Assembly (NCBI GenBank): GCA_964058805.1
Contig: CAXKVV010001937.1
Coordinates: 1-18,545, forward strand
Source of the DNA: Schoenoplectus triqueter
Taxonomy: Eukaryota; Streptophyta; Magnoliopsida; Poales; Cyperaceae
Reading direction: 5' to 3'
Length of the DNA: 18,545 nt
Made by a program: the position numbers and the translations under genes
Shown: positions 9,617 through 18,545 of the stretch, piece after piece
Numbering within the stretch: the stretch's first letter is position 1
Layout of the letters: each line of letters opens with the position of its first letter
Notes under the pieces: model-generated
Told to the model about the DNA's origin: nothing
Database searches by the model: none
Seen by the model: the letters and a program-made list of their open reading frames with translations, nothing else

Positions 9617-12600
9617 AGTTCGAATTAAAGAATCCTTTAGGAGTGATTATATTAATTTTATAAGAAATTATGTGTAGCTATGCGGCCAAACATTTTGAAA
9701 AACTCAAATAACTTGTTCAAATGGCTGTTTCAATGCATCTTACTTATGTTTTGTGCAAAATTAGTGTCGTAGAATATTCATATTGAAATTTTAATCAGAA
9801 GATCATATAATAGTCATGCTTAGGAGTAGTTATATTAATTTATAAGAAATTATGCGTAATTATGCGGCCAAATGTTTTAAGAAATTCAAACATCTTGTTT
9901 AAACAACTGCTTTTTAAATCATCATAGTTATATTTTTTGCAAAATTAGTGTTGTAGAATGTTCATATCGAAGTGTTAATTAGATAACCTTTTAATAGGCA
10001 TAATTAGGAGTGAGTATTTTAATTTTCACTAAATTATGTGTATTTATGGGGCCAAAATTTTGAAAAAAGTCAAACAACTTGTTTAAACAGCAGCTTTTAA
10101 TGCGTCTTACTTATGTTTTGTGCCAGATAAGCGTCGTAGAATATTCATATCGAATTTTTAATAAGATAATCTTATAATAGGCATAATTAGGAGTAATTAT
10201 ATTAATTTTCACGAAATTATATGTAGTTATGCGGCCAAAAAAGTTTTGAAAGACTCAATCAACTAGTTTAAACTGCTGTTTTTTTAATGCATCTTACTTA
10301 TGTTTTGTGCAAACTTAGTGTCGTATATCGAAGTATTAATTAGATAAAATTCTAACAGGTACAAATAGGAGTAATTATATTAATTTTCATGAAATTATAA
10401 GTAGTTATGAGAAATAAATTTTGAAAATCTTAAACAACTTGTTTAAACAGCAGTTTCGAATTCATATTATTTATGTTTTATGAAAAATTACTGTTCTAGG
10501 ATATTCATATTGAAGTGTTAATTGGATAATTATATAATAGGTGTAATTATGAGTAATTATATTAATTTGCGGGAAGTTATGTGTAGTTTTGCGGCAAGAA
10601 AAATTTAAAAAGCTCAAATATTTTGTTTAAACAGCTGTTTTTAATGCGTCTTATATTTTGTTTAGGCAAAATTCATGTTGTAGAATGTTTATATCGAAGT
10701 GTTAGTTGGATAATGTTCTAATAGGCATAATTCGGAGTAATTATATTAATTTTCATGAAAATTTGTGTCGGTGCGTGGCAATAAATGTTAAAAATATTAA
10801 ACAACTTGTTTAAACTGCAATTTCGAATGTATTTTACTTATGTCTTATGAAAAATTAGCGTCCTCTTATATTCATATCGAAGTGTTAATTTGACAATCTT
10901 ATAATAGACATAGCCAGGAGCAATTATATTAACTCGCTCGAAATTATGCGTAGTTTTGATGCAAAAAATGCTGAAAATCTTAAACAGCTTGTTTAAACAG
11001 CAGTTTCTAATACATCTTACTTATATTTGTGCAAAATTAGCGTCATAGAGTACTCATATCTAGGTTTCAATTGGACAATCATATATTAGCCATAATTAGG
11101 AGAAATTATATGTAGTTATGCGGCCAACAAATTTTAAAAACTCAAACAACTTGTATAAACAACCGTTCTTAATGCCTCTTATTTATGTTTTGTGCAAAAA
11201 TTATGTCGTACAATGTTCATATCGAAGTGTTAATTGGATAATCTACTAATAGGTATAATTAGGAGTAATTATATTGATTTTCACGAAACTATATATTGTT
11301 ATGAGTCAAAAAATGTTAAAAATCTTAGACAGCTTGTTTAAACTGCAGTTTCTAATATATTTTTCTTATGTCTTATGAAAAATTAGTGTCGTAGGATATT
11401 AATATCGAAGTATTAACTGAAAAATCTTATAATGGGCATAATTAGGAGTAATTATATCAATTTGCATGAAATTATGTGTACTTATGGGGCCAAATGTTTT
11501 TTGAAAAACACAAACAACTTGTTTAAACAACTGTTCTTAATGCATCCTACTTATGTCTTGTGCAAAATTAGTGTCGTAGAATTTTCATATCGAAGTGTTA
11601 ATTGGCTGATGTTTCAATGGGCATAATTTGGAGTAATTATACTAATTTTCATGAAATTATATGTAGTTAGGAGGCCAAAAATGTTGAAAAACTTAACTTT
11701 TTTTAAATAGCAGTTTCTAATGCATCTTATTTATGTTTTGAGGAAAAATAGCGCCCTAAAATATTCGATTTGAAGTATTAATTGAACAATCTTATAATAG
11801 GCATAATTAGGAGTAGTTATATTAATTAAACCAAATTATGTGTAGTTATGCATCCAAAAAATTTCATAAAGGCAAAAACTTACTTAAACAGCAGCTTTTG
11901 ACGAATCTTACTTATGTTTTGTGCAATATTAGCGTCATAGGATATTGATATTGAAGTTTTAGTAGGAAAATTTTATAATAGGCGTAATTAGGAGCAATTG
12001 TACTAACTTGCGTGAAATTATAAGTAGTTATGTGACAAAATTTTTTGAAAAACTCAAACAACTTATTTAAACAGCAGTTTTTCACGCATCTTGCTTATGT
12101 TTTGCGCAAAATTAGTGTAATGAAATATTCATATCGATGTTTTAATCGGACAAACTTATAATAGGCGTAATCAGGAGTAATTATTTTCAATTGCACGAAT
12201 TAAAAGTTTCATAAAGGCAAATAACTTGTTTAAACAACAGCTTTTGACGCATCTTACTAATGTTTTGTGCAATATTAGCATCATAGAATATTCATCTCGA
12301 CGTTTTAGTTGGACAATTTTCTAATAGGCGTAATTAGGAGTAATTGTATTAATTTGTATGAAATTATAATTAGTTATGCGACCAAAAATTCTGAGAAACT
12401 CAAATAAGTTTTTTAAATAGCAGTTTTTATGCAAAATTAGCGTTATAGAATATTCATATCGAAGTTTTAGTTGGACAACTTTATAATGAGAGTAATTATG
12501 ACTAGGTATATTAATTTCCACGAAATTATGTGTAGTTATGAGGGGAAAATGTTGAAAACTCAAATAAGTTTTTTAAATAGCAGTTTCTAATGCGTCTTAC

Positions 12601-12822
12601 TTATGTTTTGTGAAAAATAGTATCTTAGAATATTCATATCATTGTGTCAAGCGAAAAATCTTGTAACAGAAACAATTAAGAGTAATCATATTAATTTATA
12701 CGAAATTATGTGCAGTTATGCTGCCAGGAAATTTGGAAAGATCAAACAACTTGTTTAGATAGCAGTTTTTAATGTAAAATTAGAAATTATGCAAAATTAG
12801 TGTTGTAGAATATTCATATCGA
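9617..12822. repeat. HOR copy 4 (3,206 bp)
   Basis: Has the 7-T run. By eye it cannot be told from copies 3 and 5. Confidence 0.95.
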
Positions 12823-15800
12823 AGTTCGAATTAAAGAATCCTTTAGGAGTGATTATATTAATTTTATAAGAAATTATGTGTAGCTATGCGGCCAAACATT
12901 TTGAAAAACTCAAATAACTTGTTCAAATGGCTGTTTCAATGCATCTTACTTATGTTTTGTGCAAAATTAGTGTCGTAGAATATTCATATTGAAATTTTAA
13001 TCAGAAGATCATATAATAGTCATGCTTAGGAGTAGTTATATTAATTTATAAGAAATTATGCGTAATTATGCGGCCAAATGTTTTAAGAAATTCAAACATC
13101 TTGTTTAAACAACTGCTTTTTAAATCATCATAGTTATATTTTTTGCAAAATTAGTGTTGTAGAATGTTCATATCGAAGTGTTAATTAGATAACCTTTTAA
13201 TAGGCATAATTAGGAGTGAGTATTTTAATTTTCACTAAATTATGTGTATTTATGGGGCCAAAATTTTGAAAAAAGTCAAACAACTTGTTTAAACAGCAGC
13301 TTTTAATGCGTCTTACTTATGTTTTGTGCCAGATAAGCGTCGTAGAATATTCATATCGAATTTTTAATAAGATAATCTTATAATAGGCATAATTAGGAGT
13401 AATTATATTAATTTTCACGAAATTATATGTAGTTATGCGGCCAAAAAAGTTTTGAAAGACTCAATCAACTAGTTTAAACTGCTGTTTTTTTAATGCATCT
13501 TACTTATGTTTTGTGCAAACTTAGTGTCGTATATCGAAGTATTAATTAGATAAAATTCTAACAGGTACAAATAGGAGTAATTATATTAATTTTCATGAAA
13601 TTATAAGTAGTTATGAGAAATAAATTTTGAAAATCTTAAACAACTTGTTTAAACAGCAGTTTCGAATTCATATTATTTATGTTTTATGAAAAATTACTGT
13701 TCTAGGATATTCATATTGAAGTGTTAATTGGATAATTATATAATAGGTGTAATTATGAGTAATTATATTAATTTGCGGGAAGTTATGTGTAGTTTTGCGG
13801 CAAGAAAAATTTAAAAAGCTCAAATATTTTGTTTAAACAGCTGTTTTTAATGCGTCTTATATTTTGTTTAGGCAAAATTCATGTTGTAGAATGTTTATAT
13901 CGAAGTGTTAGTTGGATAATGTTCTAATAGGCATAATTCGGAGTAATTATATTAATTTTCATGAAAATTTGTGTCGGTGCGTGGCAATAAATGTTAAAAA
14001 TATTAAACAACTTGTTTAAACTGCAATTTCGAATGTATTTTACTTATGTCTTATGAAAAATTAGCGTCCTCTTATATTCATATCGAAGTGTTAATTTGAC
14101 AATCTTATAATAGACATAGCCAGGAGCAATTATATTAACTCGCTCGAAATTATGCGTAGTTTTGATGCAAAAAATGCTGAAAATCTTAAACAGCTTGTTT
14201 AAACAGCAGTTTCTAATACATCTTACTTATATTTGTGCAAAATTAGCGTCATAGAGTACTCATATCTAGGTTTCAATTGGACAATCATATATTAGCCATA
14301 ATTAGGAGAAATTATATGTAGTTATGCGGCCAACAAATTTTAAAAACTCAAACAACTTGTATAAACAACCGTTCTTAATGCCTCTTATTTATGTTTTGTG
14401 CAAAAATTATGTCGTACAATGTTCATATCGAAGTGTTAATTGGATAATCTACTAATAGGTATAATTAGGAGTAATTATATTGATTTTCACGAAACTATAT
14501 ATTGTTATGAGTCAAAAAATGTTAAAAATCTTAGACAGCTTGTTTAAACTGCAGTTTCTAATATATTTTTCTTATGTCTTATGAAAAATTAGTGTCGTAG
14601 GATATTAATATCGAAGTATTAACTGAAAAATCTTATAATGGGCATAATTAGGAGTAATTATATCAATTTGCATGAAATTATGTGTACTTATGGGGCCAAA
14701 TGTTTTTTGAAAAACACAAACAACTTGTTTAAACAACTGTTCTTAATGCATCCTACTTATGTCTTGTGCAAAATTAGTGTCGTAGAATTTTCATATCGAA
14801 GTGTTAATTGGCTGATGTTTCAATGGGCATAATTTGGAGTAATTATACTAATTTTCATGAAATTATATGTAGTTAGGAGGCCAAAAATGTTGAAAAACTT
14901 AACTTTTTTTAAATAGCAGTTTCTAATGCATCTTATTTATGTTTTGAGGAAAAATAGCGCCCTAAAATATTCGATTTGAAGTATTAATTGAACAATCTTA
15001 TAATAGGCATAATTAGGAGTAGTTATATTAATTAAACCAAATTATGTGTAGTTATGCATCCAAAAAATTTCATAAAGGCAAAAACTTACTTAAACAGCAG
15101 CTTTTGACGAATCTTACTTATGTTTTGTGCAATATTAGCGTCATAGGATATTGATATTGAAGTTTTAGTAGGAAAATTTTATAATAGGCGTAATTAGGAG
15201 CAATTGTACTAACTTGCGTGAAATTATAAGTAGTTATGTGACAAAATTTTTTGAAAAACTCAAACAACTTATTTAAACAGCAGTTTTTCACGCATCTTGC
15301 TTATGTTTTGCGCAAAATTAGTGTAATGAAATATTCATATCGATGTTTTAATCGGACAAACTTATAATAGGCGTAATCAGGAGTAATTATTTTCAATTGC
15401 ACGAATTAAAAGTTTCATAAAGGCAAATAACTTGTTTAAACAACAGCTTTTGACGCATCTTACTAATGTTTTGTGCAATATTAGCATCATAGAATATTCA
15501 TCTCGACGTTTTAGTTGGACAATTTTCTAATAGGCGTAATTAGGAGTAATTGTATTAATTTGTATGAAATTATAATTAGTTATGCGACCAAAAATTCTGA
15601 GAAACTCAAATAAGTTTTTTAAATAGCAGTTTTTATGCAAAATTAGCGTTATAGAATATTCATATCGAAGTTTTAGTTGGACAACTTTATAATGAGAGTA
15701 ATTATGACTAGGTATATTAATTTCCACGAAATTATGTGTAGTTATGAGGGGAAAATGTTGAAAACTCAAATAAGTTTTTTAAATAGCAGTTTCTAATGCG

Positions 15801-16028
15801 TCTTACTTATGTTTTGTGAAAAATAGTATCTTAGAATATTCATATCATTGTGTCAAGCGAAAAATCTTGTAACAGAAACAATTAAGAGTAATCATATTAA
15901 TTTATACGAAATTATGTGCAGTTATGCTGCCAGGAAATTTGGAAAGATCAAACAACTTGTTTAGATAGCAGTTTTTAATGTAAAATTAGAAATTATGCAA
16001 AATTAGTGTTGTAGAATATTCATATCGA
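12823..16028. repeat. HOR copy 5 (3,206 bp)
   Basis: Has the 7-T run. By eye it cannot be told from copies 3 and 4. It is the last complete copy before the array edge. Confidence 0.95.
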
Positions 16029-17514
16029 AGTTCGAATTAAAGAATCCTTTAGGAGTGATTATATTAATTTTATAAGAAATTATGTGTAGCTATGCGGCCA
16101 AACATTTTGAAAAACTCAAATAACTTGTTCAAATGGCTGTTTCAATGCATCTTACTTATGTTTTGTGCAAAATTAGTGTCGTAGAATATTCATATTGAAA
16201 TTTTAATCAGAAGATCATATAATAGTCATGCTTAGGAGTAGTTATATTAATTTATAAGAAATTATGCGTAATTATGCGGCCAAATGTTTTAAGAAATTCA
16301 AACATCTTGTTTAAACAACTGCTTTTTAAATCATCATAGTTATATTTTTTGCAAAATTAGTGTTGTAGAATGTTCATATCGAAGTGTTAATTAGATAACC
16401 TTTTAATAGGCATAATTAGGAGTGAGTATTTTAATTTTCACTAAATTATGTGTATTTATGGGGCCAAAATTTTGAAAAAAGTCAAACAACTTGTTTAAAC
16501 AGCAGCTTTTAATGCGTCTTACTTATGTTTTGTGCCAGATAAGCGTCGTAGAATATTCATATCGAATTTTTAATAAGATAATCTTATAATAGGCATAATT
16601 AGGAGTAATTATATTAATTTTCACGAAATTATATGTAGTTATGCGGCCAAAAAAGTTTTGAAAGACTCAATCAACTAGTTTAAACTGCTGTTTTTTTAAT
16701 GCATCTTACTTATGTTTTGTGCAAACTTAGTGTCGTATATCGAAGTATTAATTAGATAAAATTCTAACAGGTACAAATAGGAGTAATTATATTAATTTTC
16801 ATGAAATTATAAGTAGTTATGAGAAATAAATTTTGAAAATCTTAAACAACTTGTTTAAACAGCAGTTTCGAATTCATATTATTTATGTTTTATGAAAAAT
16901 TACTGTTCTAGGATATTCATATTGAAGTGTTAATTGGATAATTATATAATAGGTGTAATTATGAGTAATTATATTAATTTGCGGGAAGTTATGTGTAGTT
17001 TTGCGGCAAGAAAAATTTAAAAAGCTCAAATATTTTGTTTAAACAGCTGTTTTTAATGCGTCTTATATTTTGTTTAGGCAAAATTCATGTTGTAGAATGT
17101 TTATATCGAAGTGTTAGTTGGATAATGTTCTAATAGGCATAATTCGGAGTAATTATATTAATTTTCATGAAAATTTGTGTCGGTGCGTGGCAATAAATGT
17201 TAAAAATATTAAACAACTTGTTTAAACTGCAATTTCGAATGTATTTTACTTATGTCTTATGAAAAATTAGCGTCCTCTTATATTCATATCGAAGTGTTAA
17301 TTTGACAATCTTATAATAGACATAGCCAGGAGCAATTATATTAACTCGCTCGAAATTATGCGTAGTTTTGATGCAAAAAATGCTGAAAATCTTAAACAGC
17401 TTGTTTAAACAGCAGTTTCTAATACATCTTACTTATATTTGTGCAAAATTAGCGTCATAGAGTACTCATATCTAGGTTTCAATTGGACAATCATATATTA
17501 GCCATAATTAGGAG
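16029..17514. repeat. HOR copy 6, truncated in M9
   Basis: Follows copy 5 without visible difference through M1-M8 and the first four bases (GGAG) of M9. It then stops matching: the uniform copies read AAATTATATG after GGAG, while here TAATTATATT follows. The exact switch point lies in the shared block CATAATTAGGAG, so it is uncertain by about a dozen bases. Confidence 0.93.
17503..17514. other. Recombination junction between uniform and diverged HOR
   Basis: The block CATAATTAGGAG occurs both at the M8/M9 boundary and at the M10/M11 boundary of the uniform HOR (in copy 1 the GGAG is at 1482 and 1828). To the left the sequence is M8 of the uniform HOR. To the right it is a diverged M11. The step skips 346 bp, exactly M9 plus M10, and keeps the monomer register, as expected for unequal exchange between paralogous monomers. 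Confidence 0.85.
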
Positions 17515-17682
17515 TAATTATATTAATTTACATAAAATTATGTGTACTTATGCGGCCAAATGTTTTTTGAAAAACATAAACAACTGTTCTTAATGCATCC
17601 TACTTATGTCTTGTGCAAAATTAGTGTCGTAGAATTTTCATATCAAAGTGTTAATTGGCTGATATTTCAATGGGCATAATTT
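17511..17682. repeat. Diverged M11-like monomer (172 bp)
   Basis: Matches M11 through TGTGTACTTATG, TGTTTTTTGAAAAAC and GCATCCTACTTATGTCTTG. It has GCGGCC where M11 has GGGGCC. A 13-bp deletion between two AAACAAC repeats (now one copy at 17578-17584) removes the GTTTAAAC palindrome. Confidence 0.87.
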
Positions 17683-18224
17683 GGAGTAATTATAATAATT
17701 TTTATGAAATTATATTTAGTTAGGAGGCCAAAAATATTGAAAAACTTAACTTTTTTAAATAGCAGTTTCTAATGCATCTTACTTATGTTTTGAGGAAAAT
17801 AGTGCCCTAAAATATTCGTTTTAAAGTATTAATTGAATAATCTTATAATAGGCATAATTAGGAGTAGTTATATTAATTAAATTAAATTATTTATAGTTAT
17901 GCATCCAAATTTTTTCATAAAGGCAAATAACTTATTTAAACAGCAGCTTTTGACGCATCTTATTTATATTTTGTGCAATATTAGCGTCATAGGATATTCA
18001 TATTAAAGTTTTAGTTGGACAATTTTATAATAGGCGTAATTAGGAGTAACTGTACTAACTTGCATGAAATTATAAGTAGTTATGCGGCCAAATTTTTTGA
18101 AAAACTCCAACCACTTATTTGAACAACTGTTTTTCATGCATCTTACTTATGTTTTGCGCAAAATTAGCGTAATGAGATATTCATATCGACGTTTAATCGG
18201 ACAAACTTATAATAGACGTAATCA

Positions 18225-18406
18225 GGAGTAATTATTTTAAATTGCACGAATTATGTGTTGTTGTGCGGATAAAAAGTTTCATAAAGGCAAATAACTTGTT
18301 TAAACAACAGCTTTTGATGTATCTTACTAATGTTTTGTGCAATATTAGCATCATAGAATATTCATATCGACGTTTTAGTTGGACAAATTTTTAATAGGAG
18401 TAATTA
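18225..18406. repeat. Diverged M15-like monomer (182 bp, undeleted)
   Basis: Matches M15 but keeps 19 extra bases (about 18253-18271) that restore normal monomer length and include a degraded GCGGAT box. TTGTTTAAACAA is conserved at 18296-18307, the only such site in the diverged segment. Confidence 0.88.
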
Positions 18407-18545
18407 GAAGTAATTGTATTAATTTGTATGAAATTATAAGTAGTTATACAGCTAGAAATTTTGAGAAACTCAAACAAGTTTTTTAAATAGATTTTTTATG
18501 CAAAATTAGCGTTATAGAATATTTATATCGAAGTTTTAGTTGGAC

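Larger units (their letters stand above)
1..18545. repeat. Higher-order satellite array filling the window
   Basis: Every part of the window can be assigned to a monomer of about 183 bp. Each monomer has recognisable conserved blocks in fixed order: a GGAG-containing block (AATTAGGAGTAATTATATTA), AAATTATGTGTAGTTATG, a GCGGCC-like block followed by A/T tracts, AACTTGTTTAAACAGCAG, CTTACTTATGTTTTGTGC, AAAATTAG, and ATATTCATATCGAAG. All monomers face the same way. The 3,205/3,206-bp period is exact between copies. No stretch is free of the repeat and no inserted element interrupts it. This organisation is what is known for centromeric satellites such as alpha satellite. Centromere function here is an inference; nothing in the sequence proves it. 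Confidence 0.95.
17511..18545. repeat. Diverged, collinear M11-M16 segment at array edge
   Basis: Monomer starts fall at 17511 (M11-like), 17683 (M12-like), 17861 (M13-like), 18043 (M14-like), 18225 (M15-like) and 18407 (M16-like, cut by the window end), in the same order as in the uniform HOR. I aligned M12-like to M12 by eye and counted 9 substitutions and 2 single-base deletions over about 180 bp, against essentially none between uniform copies. The M11-like unit lacks 13 bp present in M11. The M15-like unit keeps 19 bp missing from M15. The M16-like unit shares the 21-bp internal deletion of M16. Confidence 0.9.

Noticed and set aside
1..18545. GGAG followed by AT-rich sequence, resembling ribosome binding sites, and TATAAT-like strings
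   Set aside because: GGAG is a conserved monomer block and is not placed before open frames. TATAAT-like strings come from the conserved CTTATAATAGG block. A eukaryotic satellite gives no reason to expect bacterial signals.
1..18545. Canonical CENP-B box
   Set aside because: I looked for the TTCG....A..CGGG core on both strands. The CGGG in M6 lacks the required bases before it, and I saw no other candidate.
1..18545. CRISPR array
   Set aside because: Repeat and spacer lengths do not fit: the whole 183-bp unit is related from monomer to monomer, with no unique spacers.
1..18545. Transposon, LTR or reverse-transcriptase fragment
   Set aside because: No terminal repeats, target-site duplications, poly-A tail or long open frame. 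The sequence stays in monomer register throughout.

Overview
The whole 18,545-base window is AT-rich tandem satellite DNA. I see no gene, RNA gene, transposon or unique sequence in it. The basic unit is a monomer of about 183 bp. Eighteen diverged monomers (called M1 to M18 here) form a higher-order repeat (HOR) of 3,205 or 3,206 bp. That HOR is repeated head to tail five full times (1-3205, 3206-6410, 6411-9616, 9617-12822, 12823-16028), and a sixth copy runs from 16029 to about 17514. Within a copy the monomers are clearly different from one another. Between copies the sequence is almost unchanged: reading by eye I found three differences (a C/G at 1303, a G/T at 2424, and a run of 6 or 7 T). 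This is the classic sign of an array kept uniform by unequal exchange or conversion at HOR scale, as in alpha-satellite-type centromeres.

In copy 1, monomer starts are set at the conserved GGAG-like tetranucleotide: 24, 207, 391, 574, 751, 933, 1117, 1300, 1482, 1645, 1828, 2013, 2193, 2374, 2557, 2720, 2882 and 3062. The HOR has internal regions. M1-M4 are 'A-like'. M5-M12 tend to alternate between two types (B, A), with M8 looking like a B/A chimera. M13-M14 and M15-M16 look like a duplicated dimer. M17 and M18 are aberrant. Several monomers carry fixed internal deletions (M4, M9, M15, M16, M18).

At 17511-17514 the uniform array ends abruptly. The sequence passes from M9 of copy 6 directly into an M11-like monomer, skipping exactly two monomers (346 bp) in register. 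It then continues to the window end as a diverged but collinear version of M11-M16. In M15 this segment keeps 19 bp that every uniform copy lacks, so it looks like an older or separately evolving form of the same HOR at the array edge.

The organism must be a eukaryote, and the array is probably centromeric or pericentromeric heterochromatin of a plant or animal. I do not recognise the satellite family and cannot name the taxon. The short open frames recur once per HOR copy and are by-products of the repeat, not genes.
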